From positions 1 to 64,000 of the forward strand of contig CAIKMS010000026.1 in assembly GCA_903828595.1 (NCBI GenBank): 64,000 nucleotides of DNA, in the 5' to 3' direction. Shown here piece after piece: positions 34,210-42,991 of the stretch. The first letter of the stretch is position 1. The number at the start of each line of letters is the position of its first letter. The stretch comes from an uncultured Pseudomonadota bacterium. GTDB taxonomy: Bacteria > Pseudomonadota > Gammaproteobacteria > Steroidobacterales > Steroidobacteraceae. The notes beneath the pieces are model-generated. The model saw only the letters and a list, made by a program, of their open reading frames with translations, made no database searches and was not told where the DNA came from. Both the position numbers and the translations under genes were made by a program.

Positions 34210-34556
34210 CGGTGCGCCGGGTTAAGTCGGTGAGGCGTTTTTGTCGCGGTGCAGGTCGTGTTTGCGCGACTTGTGCGCATTCTGTTGTTTAACTGCAACG
34301 GGAGGCTAGAATGCTGCAATGCGCTACTCATCAGAATTATGTCGGAAAATCGAATATTAATTTGAATTAAATCAATTATTTAAGTACAAACAAATTAACT
34401 AATCACATGGCAAATAAAATCTACCAATGGTGAAAAAAACGTAATTTGCTCTAAACTGACAGTCAGCCCAAATTCGACAGTGAATTTCGGCTTCGGCTGA
34501 GACCTAATTTGTTTGTTGATTGCAATTGTTCTATCGACCCTAAAGGGGGAAACCGG
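34210..34556 (+). promoter_or_regulatory. Long AT-rich leader upstream of the TonB receptor gene
   Basis: This 347-base gap holds no gene. From about 34330 to 34470 it is strikingly AT-rich compared with the surrounding sequence. It includes an inverted repeat TTAAAT-caatt-ATTTAA at 34367-34383 and a run of A at 34434-34439. It probably contains the promoter and regulatory sites for the receptor, whose codon choice suggests high expression. GGGGGAAACC just before the ATG at 34557 acts as the ribosome binding site. I cannot assign -35/-10 boxes with confidence. Confidence 0.5.
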
Positions 34557-37211
34557 ATGAACTGTAAGAAGACGTTGTCCTACGCCGTACTGGCGACACT
34601 GGCTGCCGCCGCTGGCGCTGCTCGTGCTGATGCACCCGCCGCTGAATCATCGATGAGCCTTGAAGAGGTAGTCGTTACCGCACAGCGCCGCTCGGAAAAT
34701 CTGCAGAACGTGCCGATCAGCATTCAAGCGCTGACCGGAGAGACGCTGAAAGAATTGAAGGTCTCGACGCTGGACGAGTTCGTGAAGTATCTGCCTAGCG
34801 TTTCCACGGCTACCTTAGGCCCTGGTCAGGGCAACATCTATATGCGCGGTTTGAGCATCGGTGCTCTGGGTACCCAAGGCCAAGGTTCGGTAGGACAGTG
34901 GCCAAACGTCGCCGTCTATCTGGACGAGCAGTCGACGCAGATCCCAGGCCGTAACCTCGACGTCTACGCGGCTGACCTTGAGCGTATTGAGGTGCTTGAA
35001 GGCCCACAGGGAACGCTCTTTGGTGCGGGCGCTGAGGCTGGCGTGCTTCGTTACATCACGAACAAGCCTAAGCTCGGCGTCACTGAGGGCAACGTTTCTG
35101 CGGGTTACGACACGACCGCTCATGGCGCCTCCAGCGCTAAGGGCGAAGCTGTCATTAACTTGCCGATCACGGAGAACCTCGCTGCTCGCGCGGTGATTTA
35201 CAGCGACTCGCGCGGTGGTTACATCGACAACGTGGGAAGCACGTTCACCCGTCAGGGCACGGACCTTGGCTTTGCACAGCGCACGGGCGGCCAGGTGCCA
35301 GCGGACTCAGTTGTTATCAACAACTACAACATAGCCGGTCGCGCCATCAACCCAGTAACGTACAAGGGCATGCGCCTGGGTCTGAACTACAAGATCAACG
35401 ACGATTGGAGCGCTTTGCTTCAGCAGACGTATCAGGACATGAATGCGTCGGGCGTGTTCTATCAGATGCCAAAGGGCTCTGAGGGCCAAACGCTCAATCC
35501 GCTTGAGGTCACCGTGTTTAACAACGGTGTCACGAACGACAAGTTCTCAAACACCGCGCTGACCGTCAACGGCAAAGTGGGCTTAGTCGACGTTACGTAC
35601 GCCGGTGCCATGCTGACCCGCGATTCGTACCAGATCCAGGACTACACGAACTACGCTCGCGGCGTCTACGGAAGCTACTACCAGTGCACGGGTTATTCCG
35701 GATCCTCGGTAAACAAGTGCTACACCCCATCGTCGGTATGGCGTGACACCACGCATAACAGCAACACAAGTCATGAATTGCGCTTCACGACCCCAAACAC
35801 CTGGATGTTCTCGGGCGTAGGTGGCGTGTTCTGGGAGCAGCGCAAGCTCAACGACGACACCGAGTGGCTGTATAAGTCAGTTCCTGAGTGCACCACGGGT
35901 GGACCCGCCAGCTGCTTCTTGTACCTAGACGCATCGCAGTCACCGAAGTTCCAGAATGCCTCCATGAACAACATGGGTCAACGTGACCCAAGCGTTGGCT
36001 TCGTGGATGACTTCCAGCGTACCTACACGCAACGCGCGGTGTTCGGTTCGGTGGATTGGCATATTGTCGATGACCTGACCTTGACCGTTGGTACCCGTTA
36101 CTTCAACATCGAGAACCAGATGTTGGGCGGCAACATGGGAAGCTTCTTCTGCAAGAACTACGGCGCAACCGCTCCGGCTAGCGCAGCTTGCAACGGCACG
36201 ACGTCCGGTTACGGTGAGGCTTCGGGCAAGGCGCCATACGGCACCAACCTCAACAACCAAGATCCGAATTCGACCACAGCTTCGGGCTTTAAGAGCCGCG
36301 TTAACTTAAGCTGGAAGCCGACCGCTGATACCTTGTTGTATGTCACCTGGTCGCAAGGTTATCGCCCGGGTGGTTTCAACCGTGGTGAAGCTCAGCATCT
36401 ACCAGCTGTCAACGCGGCCGGCAACGGACCTGGTGCTAACCAGTGGCAGGTCCCAGCGGCATACGCCTCCGACGACCTCACCAATAAGGAAGCGGGCTGG
36501 AAGACGTCGTTCATGCACAATCGCATCCAGTTCAACGGTGCGGTGTATCAAGAGGACTGGAATAACGTCCAGACCGGTATCTTTGCACCACAGTTGGGCC
36601 TCGGAAATCTGACCGTTGGTCTGAACGGGCCGAGCTACCAGGTTCGTGGTGTGGAAATGAGCGTGATTGCTCGAGCAACTGAAGGGCTCACCCTCCAGGG
36701 TTCGATGTCTTATAACCAATCGGAGCTCAAAACCTCGCCAGGCTTGGTCGACAACATCGTAGGTTCACCAGGCTATGGTCAGCAAATCACGCAGGCGTGG
36801 GTTGGCGGATCAGCGGCAAACGGTGGTCACGCGGTGCCGGTCGTGAACGTATTCGGTACCCCGGGCGACCCGCTCGCCAACTCGCCGAAGCTTCAGGCTA
36901 ATGCTCGTGCCCGCTACGAGTGGTCGTCGGATCAGTACAACTACTACGCGCAGTTAGGTGCCGCTCATCAGGGCAGCTCCTTCTCATCGGCCACTTCGGT
37001 GAACCGCTTTGAGATGCCAAGCTGGACCACATGGGACGGCTCGGTTGGCGTGTCGAAGGGAGCATGGAACGTTGATCTTGTGGGTTCAAACCTCACGAAC
37101 ATCAACCAGAGCGTGTTCACTTCGGCGGCGCAGTTCATCCAGGTCCAGGTACCGCAACGCCCCCGCACGATCGGGTTGCGTTTCGGTTTCAAGTTCAAGG
37201 ATATGAACTAG
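34557..37211 (+). CDS. TonB-dependent outer membrane receptor
   Basis: An 884-residue receptor counted from the ATG at 34557, which has a ribosome binding site and a proper signal peptide (MNCKKTLSYAVLATLAAAAG, cleaved near ARA-DAP). The frame is open from 34509 but the extra 16 residues do not fit a signal. The TonB-box region is LEEVVVTAQRRSENLQ; the plug includes YMRGLSIG and GPQGTLFGAGAEAGVLRYITNKP; the barrel ends in GLRFGFKFKDMN, with a few residues beyond the usual terminal aromatic. Codon choice is biased (many AAC, AAG, GGC; few rare codons), unlike its neighbours, suggesting strong expression. It is followed by two hairpins and two TPR-sulfotransferase genes. The ligand is unknown. 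Confidence 0.92.
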   Translation: MNCKKTLSYAVLATLAAAAGAARADAPAAESSMSLEEVVVTAQRRSENLQNVPISIQALTGETLKELKVSTLDEFVKYLPSVSTATLGPGQGNIYMRGLSIGALGTQGQGSVGQWPNVAVYLDEQSTQIPGRNLDVYAADLERIEVLEGPQGTLFGAGAEAGVLRYITNKPKLGVTEGNVSAGYDTTAHGASSAKGEAVINLPITENLAARAVIYSDSRGGYIDNVGSTFTRQGTDLGFAQRTGGQVPADSVVINNYNIAGRAINPVTYKGMRLGLNYKINDDWSALLQQTYQDMNASGVFYQMPKGSEGQTLNPLEVTVFNNGVTNDKFSNTALTVNGKVGLVDVTYAGAMLTRDSYQIQDYTNYARGVYGSYYQCTGYSGSSVNKCYTPSSVWRDTTHNSNTSHELRFTTPNTWMFSGVGGVFWEQRKLNDDTEWLYKSVPECTTGGPASCFLYLDASQSPKFQNASMNNMGQRDPSVGFVDDFQRTYTQRAVFGSVDWHIVDDLTLTVGTRYFNIENQMLGGNMGSFFCKNYGATAPASAACNGTTSGYGEASGKAPYGTNLNNQDPNSTTASGFKSRVNLSWKPTADTLLYVTWSQGYRPGGFNRGEAQHLPAVNAAGNGPGANQWQVPAAYASDDLTNKEAGWKTSFMHNRIQFNGAVYQEDWNNVQTGIFAPQLGLGNLTVGLNGPSYQVRGVEMSVIARATEGLTLQGSMSYNQSELKTSPGLVDNIVGSPGYGQQITQAWVGGSAANGGHAVPVVNVFGTPGDPLANSPKLQANARARYEWSSDQYNYYAQLGAAHQGSSFSSATSVNRFEMPSWTTWDGSVGVSKGAWNVDLVGSNLTNINQSVFTSAAQFIQVQVPQRPRTIGLRFGFKFKDMN

Positions 37212-37229
37212 TACTGCAGGCAAGAAACC

Positions 37230-37256
37230 GTAGCAGGCCGCACGTCGGCCTGTTAC
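37230..37256 (+). terminator. First hairpin after the receptor gene
   Basis: GTAGCAGGCCG and CGGCCTGTTAC pair over 11 bases (one G-U) around a 5-base loop, starting 18 bases after the stop codon. No U-tract follows directly; the intrinsic terminator comes next at 37265. Confidence 0.55.
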
Positions 37257-37264
37257 GGACAATG

Positions 37265-37292
37265 ATGGCGGGCCTAGTGCCCGCCATTTTTT
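37265..37292 (+). terminator. Rho-independent terminator after the receptor gene
   Basis: ATGGCGGGC, a CTAGT loop, and GCCCGCCAT form a perfect 9-base stem followed by a run of T. This should stop most receptor transcripts before the first sulfotransferase gene, giving a high receptor to enzyme ratio if they share a promoter. Confidence 0.88.
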
Positions 37293-37319
37293 ATCCCCCA
37301 ATCAGTCCTTATCGAATGA

Positions 37320-39296
37320 GTGAAAACAATGCCTTGGTCTGAAGCGGAGCTACGTGAAGCGCTCAGCACGGGACGTTTCACGGATGTGTTGGCGGCACTA
37401 GACGGCTTACTTGCCGAGGACCCTACACATCGCAACCTGCTCTACTACCGAGCGGTAGCCCAGCGCATGCTGACCAGGATTCCTGAGGCGCTGGTGACCT
37501 TAGCGCGCCTGGAGGAGTTTCATCCAGCCTACTCGCGCGGGTTCCAGGAGCGGGGCCATTGCTATATTTTCTTAAAAGACGCTGACAACGCGATAGCGTC
37601 TTACGAGCGCGCCGTGCAACTCAATCCGGCACTGGACGCAAGTTGGCGAAGCCTGGTGACTCTCTATCGAATGGTAGGTAACGAGTCCGCGGCGGCAAAC
37701 GCCGCCAAACACCTAAATAAACTCGGTTCACTGCCTCGTGAAATCACCACCGCCCGTAGCATGGTCTGTGACCAAGACTTTGCTGAGGCAGAGCAGCTTT
37801 TACGGCCCTATCTGGTGCAGCATCCAGACGACGTAGAGGCGATGCGGCTGCTGGCAACGATTGCCCGCGAGAACGAGTTCACGACGGACGCTGAGGTTAT
37901 TCTCGAGCGCCTGCTGACACTGGCGCCTGACTATAATGCCGCGCGTTACGATTATGTGCTGAATCTGATCGACCTTCACAGACACGAGCGTGCAAGAGTC
38001 GAGTGTGAGCGATTGCTTGAGGCCGAGCCGAACAATCCAGGCGCACGCATAACCTATGCCAGCGTGCTCATGGCCCTAGGCCATCTCGATCGTGCAATCG
38101 AAGGCTACAAAGAAAGCATTCAGGCGTTGCCCAACGATGCCGAGGTGCATCAGTCCCTGGGGCATGCATATAAAACGATCGGCGATCAGGCGCAGGCCGT
38201 GGCTTATTACCGAAAGGCAGCACAGGTTCGCCCAGGGTTTGGCGAGCCATTTTGGAGTCTTGCCAATCTCAAAACTTATCGGTTTACTGAAATCGAACTC
38301 GATCAAATGCGCGAAATTGAGTCAAGCCCCGCGGTCCAGCGTGCGGATCGGTATCACGTCTGCTTCGCCCTAGGAAAAGGGCTGGAGGACACGCACCGTT
38401 ATGCCGAGTCGTTCACCTACTATGCACGCGGCAACGAGTTAAAAAAACAGGAAAATCGTTATCGAGCTGAGCTTCAGGAGCGAGCGATCGCACGGCAGCT
38501 TGAAATTGCCAATGCGGAATTTTATGAGGCGCGGCGTGGCTGGGGCTGCAAAGACGGCGCTCCGATATTCGTGCTGGGCCTGCCCCGGGCCGGCTCGACG
38601 CTACTTGAGCAGATTCTCGCCTCACACTCGATGGTGGAAGGTACGATGGAACTTGCGGACGTGCCGCGGATGGTCGGCTCCCTCGGCAGCTTCGCATCGC
38701 CAACCCAAAAACATTATCCGGAGGCGCTGCTCGAATTAACCGCCGATCAATGCGTTGAGTTTGGTGAACGATACCTTAAGGGCTCGTCAGCCTATCGGGT
38801 GGGGAACCCCTTCTTCATCGATAAAATGCCCAACAACTGGCGAAATATCTCTCTCATTCAGCTCATGCTGCCCAATGCCAAAATTATCGATGCGCGTCGA
38901 GATGCAATGGACTGCAGTTTCTCTAATTTCAAGCAACTTTACGCGTCGGGGCATCAGTTCGCTTACAGCCAAAGTGACATTGGCCGCTATTACCGCAGCT
39001 ATGTAACTGCGATGTCGCACTGGGATCACGTTTTGCCGGGTCGCGTGCTGAAAGTTCAGCACGAAGATGTGCTGAATGATCTGGAGGCAAGCGTGCGCCG
39101 GATCCTCGACTACTGTGGGTTACCGTTTGAGCCGGCCTGCATCGATTTTCATAAAAACACCCGCCGTGTGCATACGGCCAGTGCCGAGCAGGTCAGACGA
39201 CCCATCAATCGGGACGGTGTGGGTCAGTGGCGCCCGTACGGGCCCTATCTGAGTGAGCTCAGGGAGGCTCTTGGAGATCTCGGCTCCAGCGACTAA
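37320..39296 (+). CDS. TPR-sulfotransferase, copy 1
   Basis: A 658-residue cytoplasmic protein: about 350 residues of tetratricopeptide repeats (for example NAIASYERAVQLNPALDASW, AEVHQSLGHAYKTIGDQAQA) followed by a sulfotransferase domain. The 5'-phosphosulfate loop of PAPS binding is GLPRAGSTLLEQIL near residue 419. The 3'-phosphate-binding segment is DARRDAMDCSFSNF near 525. The family transfers sulfate from PAPS to an acceptor; TPR fusions are often thought to act on proteins or peptides. It starts at GTG 37320 or ATG 37329, just after the receptor's terminator. The link to the receptor suggests sulfation of the receptor, its ligand or a related product, but nothing proves it. Confidence 0.85.
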   Translation: MKTMPWSEAELREALSTGRFTDVLAALDGLLAEDPTHRNLLYYRAVAQRMLTRIPEALVTLARLEEFHPAYSRGFQERGHCYIFLKDADNAIASYERAVQLNPALDASWRSLVTLYRMVGNESAAANAAKHLNKLGSLPREITTARSMVCDQDFAEAEQLLRPYLVQHPDDVEAMRLLATIARENEFTTDAEVILERLLTLAPDYNAARYDYVLNLIDLHRHERARVECERLLEAEPNNPGARITYASVLMALGHLDRAIEGYKESIQALPNDAEVHQSLGHAYKTIGDQAQAVAYYRKAAQVRPGFGEPFWSLANLKTYRFTEIELDQMREIESSPAVQRADRYHVCFALGKGLEDTHRYAESFTYYARGNELKKQENRYRAELQERAIARQLEIANAEFYEARRGWGCKDGAPIFVLGLPRAGSTLLEQILASHSMVEGTMELADVPRMVGSLGSFASPTQKHYPEALLELTADQCVEFGERYLKGSSAYRVGNPFFIDKMPNNWRNISLIQLMLPNAKIIDARRDAMDCSFSNFKQLYASGHQFAYSQSDIGRYYRSYVTAMSHWDHVLPGRVLKVQHEDVLNDLEASVRRILDYCGLPFEPACIDFHKNTRRVHTASAEQVRRPINRDGVGQWRPYGPYLSELREALGDLGSSD

Positions 39297-39599
39297 CGCG
39301 CGACGGTCAGTGAGATCTGCCGCCGCACTGGGCCACCCAGTTTCAGGGTGCAGATGCGGGCCTTAGCGTGAGGTCGTGCGATTTAAGCATCCGGCATATT
39401 CACTTGATATCGGTCAAACCGCAGTTATCGTAGGGCCAGCACTGCAGACATCGATTTACTTTAAGTGAAGGGCTGTTGAGCTTTCACGTTAATTGTCAGG
39501 CCTTGGATTTCCTGACGGACTCTTGCGCTGCGACGTATTACCGGTGCTATCGTAGAATCCAGTGTCGAAAGTAGATTCGGCTTATTTGAGAGGCGCTTT
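39297..39599 (+). promoter_or_regulatory. Gap between the two sulfotransferase genes
   Basis: These 303 bases contain no credible gene. An inverted repeat GTCAGG-ccttggattt-CCTGAC lies near 39497-39518. The length suggests that copy 2 has its own promoter. A possible TTGCGC/TATCGT pair near 39530-39555 has a 19-base spacer and is not reliable. Confidence 0.35.
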
Positions 39600-41591
39600 A
39601 TGGAGATAAGGGCGGAGCACGAGGTCTCTTCACTCATTGAGAGTCGGGTGCTTCGGGTTCGGCAATACCTGGAGCAGGATCGATTTGCCGAGGCATTGAG
39701 TCTGAGTGAGGAACTTCGGCATCAAGTCCCGCAAAATCGTGATGTGCTCTATATGCACGCCGTTAGTTTGCGCAATATGCGGCGTACAGCTGAAGCCTTG
39801 CAGACCTTAAAAATATTGGAGGAGCACCACCCCAAGTTCAGTCGTCTCTACCAGGAACGTGGCTATTGCTACGTTGCCTTACGCGACGCACCCAACGCCA
39901 TTGCCGCCTTTCTGATAGGCGTTAACCTAAATCCAGCATTGCCAGCCAGTTGGGCACAACTGGAGGGTTTGTTTAGGATAACCGGGCAGATCGATAACGC
40001 GCGCATGGCTGCTGAACACGTAGCCACGTTGGCGAACTTGGCTCCGGAGGTGACGGCCGCTACGGGCTTGTATTCTGATGGCGAGCTGGTGCCCGCGGAG
40101 AACCTAATCCGGGAGTACTTGCTGCGCGTGGGTAATGACGTGGAAGGCATGCGCCTGCTGGCCAAAATCGGCATGGACTTAGATGTGCTTGATGACGCCG
40201 AGTTTTTGCTAGAGTCGGTTTTGGCTATCACGCCGAATTACTCGGCGGCGCGTTATGACTATGCGCGCGTGCTTTTAAAACGTCATAAACACGTGTTGGC
40301 CATGGCTGAGCTGGATCGGCTTTTAGCAAATGATCCAAAAAACCCGGCGTATCGAACGACTTACGCCACGGCTTGTATCGGCATTAGTGAGCATGAAAAA
40401 GCGCTGGCAATCTATCGAAGTTTGCTGGACGAAACGCCTCGCTCTGCGGACATTCATTTATCGGTTGCGCACGCACTGAAGACTCTGGGGCGTACCCAAG
40501 AGGCTATTGAGACTTATCAAAAATCAGCGGCTCTTCAGCCAAAGTTTGGGGACGCCTATTGGAGTCTGGCGAATTTAAAGACTTATCGTTTTACCGATGC
40601 AGAGTTTGAGGTGATGCGTCGTGAGGAAGCGTCCGATACGACTCAACTCGCGGATCGTTATCACTTATGTTTTGCGTTAGGAAAGGCATTGGAGGATCGC
40701 GGGGACTATTCTGAATCCTTTGCCTATTACCAGCGCGGTAATGCGTTAAAGAAATCTGAGAGTCGATTTAAGATTGAGTCGGTAGAGCGCAACACGCGTC
40801 TGCAGATAAAGGTGTGCACGAAGGAATTCTTCGCCCAACGAAAGCAGGTTGGGTGTGTCGCGCCGGATCCTATTTTTATTGTCGGACTACCACGGTCGGG
40901 TTCTACGCTGCTTGAGCAGATACTGGCTTCGCACTCGCGTGTGGATGGAACGATGGAGCTGGCTGATATTTCTCGTATCGTTCAGGATTTGCTGGGGCGC
41001 GATATGGATTCTGAAACGCCGCGATATCCGGGAATTCTTGCTGAAATGCCCGAGAAGGAATTTTTAAAACTGGGCGAGCGTTACTTAGAAGATACTCGCG
41101 TGTATCGTGGCGACCGGCCGTTTTTTATCGATAAGATGCCCAATAACTTTCGCCATATCGGCTTGATTCATCTGATGCTGCCGAATGCCAAGATTATCGA
41201 CGCTCGCCGTGAACCGATGGCTTGTTGCTTTAGCAACTTTAAGCAACTCTTTGCTACAGGTCAGGAATTCACTTATTCGCTGGATGACATCGCTCGCTAC
41301 TATCGATCTTACGTGCAGCTGATGGCGCATTGGGATATGGTCTTGCCCGGTAGCGTCTTGCGCGTCCAGCATGAGCAGGTAGTGGATGATCTGGAAGCCA
41401 ATGTGCGCCGTATTTTGGATTTTTGTGGATTAGAGTTTGAGCCGGCCTGCGTTGAATTTCACAAAAATTCCCGTAGTGTTCATACCGCGAGCTCTGAGCA
41501 GGTGCGTAAGCCTATTTACCGCGACGGTCTGGATCAATGGCGCAATTACGAGGCGTACTTAGGTCCCTTGCGACAGTCGTTGGATGCGTGA
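39600..41591 (+). CDS. TPR-sulfotransferase, copy 2
   Basis: A 663-residue paralogue of the preceding gene, aligned end to end with it. TPRs fill about residues 1-360 (for example NAIAAFLIGVNLNPALPASW, ADIHLSVAHALKTLGRTQEA). PAPS-binding motifs are GLPRSGSTLLEQIL near residue 428 and DARREPMACCFSNF near 540. The two copies share GTMELAD, PFFIDKMPNN, LMLPNAKIIDARR, YYRSYV and a closing EQVR-P-RDG pattern, but differ widely in the TPR part and in third-base composition (copy 2 uses more A/T-ending codons). The duplication is therefore not recent, and the two may recognise different partners. Confidence 0.85.
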   Translation: MEIRAEHEVSSLIESRVLRVRQYLEQDRFAEALSLSEELRHQVPQNRDVLYMHAVSLRNMRRTAEALQTLKILEEHHPKFSRLYQERGYCYVALRDAPNAIAAFLIGVNLNPALPASWAQLEGLFRITGQIDNARMAAEHVATLANLAPEVTAATGLYSDGELVPAENLIREYLLRVGNDVEGMRLLAKIGMDLDVLDDAEFLLESVLAITPNYSAARYDYARVLLKRHKHVLAMAELDRLLANDPKNPAYRTTYATACIGISEHEKALAIYRSLLDETPRSADIHLSVAHALKTLGRTQEAIETYQKSAALQPKFGDAYWSLANLKTYRFTDAEFEVMRREEASDTTQLADRYHLCFALGKALEDRGDYSESFAYYQRGNALKKSESRFKIESVERNTRLQIKVCTKEFFAQRKQVGCVAPDPIFIVGLPRSGSTLLEQILASHSRVDGTMELADISRIVQDLLGRDMDSETPRYPGILAEMPEKEFLKLGERYLEDTRVYRGDRPFFIDKMPNNFRHIGLIHLMLPNAKIIDARREPMACCFSNFKQLFATGQEFTYSLDDIARYYRSYVQLMAHWDMVLPGSVLRVQHEQVVDDLEANVRRILDFCGLEFEPACVEFHKNSRSVHTASSEQVRKPIYRDGLDQWRNYEAYLGPLRQSLDA

Positions 41592-41654
41592 ACTACGCCT
41601 TTGTTAAGGTGGCCTTCCAGATGATGGGTTTTAGGTTTTTTTTAAGGATTTTTT

Positions 41655-42929
41655 ATGACAGCCAATACACGCCAGTCTGCGAACTCATCGACACGCCTGA
41701 TTGCCCTGGTCATGTCGCTGTTTTTCGCCTTTGGTTTTTGCACGGTCTTGGTCGACACGCTAGTGCCGAAGCTTAAGGGGCTGTTCTCTTTGTCGTATAC
41801 AGAAGTGATGCTGACCCAGTTTTGTTTTTTTGGCGCCTATTTGATTGTGTCGCTTCCGGCGGCGGCGGTGTTGAGTCGAATTGGCTACTTAAAGACGGTG
41901 ACATTGGGCCTGGTGATCATGGCAACGGGATGTTTGCTGTTCACGCCCGCAGCCGAGTTAGGTATTTATTCAGCCTTTTTAGGGGCCTTGTTTGTATTGG
42001 CCACGGGCGTCACTATTGTTCAGGTAGCTGCCAATCCTTTAGCCACTAGCGCTGGTGACCCGGCCAGCGCTTCCAGTCGCCTTACGCTAGCCCAGGCGTT
42101 GAACTCGTTGGCGACCACAGTGGGGCCGTTATTTGGCGCGATGTTAATCCTTTCCAATCAGGCCCCGGCGGATGCCAGTCGATTGGATGCCGCCGCCTTA
42201 GCGGCCGCACGCCACCTAGAGGCGCAGGCGGTGCAGTTGCCGTTTCAGTTAATTGCCGCCGTCGTTCTCACCCTTGCTGTTTTATGCTGGCTGGTTCGGT
42301 CCTGGTCACCGCCGGTTGAGGGCGTTAGCCGTCTGGGCTCAGATAGCGGTCATCTGCTACGTCATCCGCGTTTGATGCTCGGCGCGGTAGCTATTTTCGT
42401 ATACGTGGGTGCGGAGGTGTCCATTGGCAGTGGCATGGCCAACTACCTGATGTTACCTACAACCTTGCATCTGCCGCTGCAGGAGGCGGGTCGCATGGTG
42501 GCATGGTACTGGGGCTTGGCGATGACCGGGCGCTTTATTGGCTCCTACGTACTACGGGTCGTAAACCCCGGGTATGTATTAATGATGGCCGCCGGCGGGG
42601 CGATAGCGCTGGCCTTAGTGTCCAGCGTGTCAACAGGCGCCGTAGCCGGCTACACGCTCATAGCCGTGGGACTTTGCAACTCCATCATGTTTCCCACTAT
42701 TTTTGCCTTGGCTACCGAAGGGCTGGTGGGTGAGGATGCGCCGAAGGCGTCCGGTATTATCTGCGTGGCGATTTTTGGTGGCGCGGTGGTGCCTTTGATC
42801 TATGGTTTTGCGGCCGATCTGGTGGGTTTAGCGCTGGCGCTTTTGGTACCCGTAGTGTGTTACGCGTGGATTGCCTTTTACGGTTATTCCGCGCGCCGGC
42901 CGGCCGTAACACCCATAACGGCCAGTTAA
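41655..42929 (+). CDS. FHS-type MFS sugar transporter (FucP/glucose-galactose permease-like)
   Basis: A 424-residue inner membrane permease with twelve predicted membrane segments. Features of the fucose/glucose-galactose permease group are FFAFGFCTVLVDTLVPKLKGLF in the first segment and loop, TQFCFFGAYLIVSLPAA in the second, VQVAANPLATSAGDPASASSR (fourth/fifth), and the paired Asn-Ser motif near NSIMFPTIFALATEGL. It probably carries a hexose or N-acetylhexosamine by proton symport. No sugar-catabolic gene lies directly next to it, so the substrate is open. Confidence 0.85.
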   Translation: MTANTRQSANSSTRLIALVMSLFFAFGFCTVLVDTLVPKLKGLFSLSYTEVMLTQFCFFGAYLIVSLPAAAVLSRIGYLKTVTLGLVIMATGCLLFTPAAELGIYSAFLGALFVLATGVTIVQVAANPLATSAGDPASASSRLTLAQALNSLATTVGPLFGAMLILSNQAPADASRLDAAALAAARHLEAQAVQLPFQLIAAVVLTLAVLCWLVRSWSPPVEGVSRLGSDSGHLLRHPRLMLGAVAIFVYVGAEVSIGSGMANYLMLPTTLHLPLQEAGRMVAWYWGLAMTGRFIGSYVLRVVNPGYVLMMAAGGAIALALVSSVSTGAVAGYTLIAVGLCNSIMFPTIFALATEGLVGEDAPKASGIICVAIFGGAVVPLIYGFAADLVGLALALLVPVVCYAWIAFYGYSARRPAVTPITAS

Positions 42930-42991
42930 GGCTTTGGTCGTACACTCGCGGTGGCCGTTAATACCGTCTTCGGGTCTTGGGGTGTGATCTG

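Noticed and set aside
34509-34556. An upstream extension of the receptor start
   Set aside because: The extra residues are polar and do not form a signal peptide; the ATG at 34557 has a ribosome binding site and a typical signal sequence.
42916-42960. Inverted repeat TAACGGCCA/TGGCCGTTA as a terminator
   Set aside because: The spacer is 27 bases and no T-run follows, so a functional terminator is unlikely.
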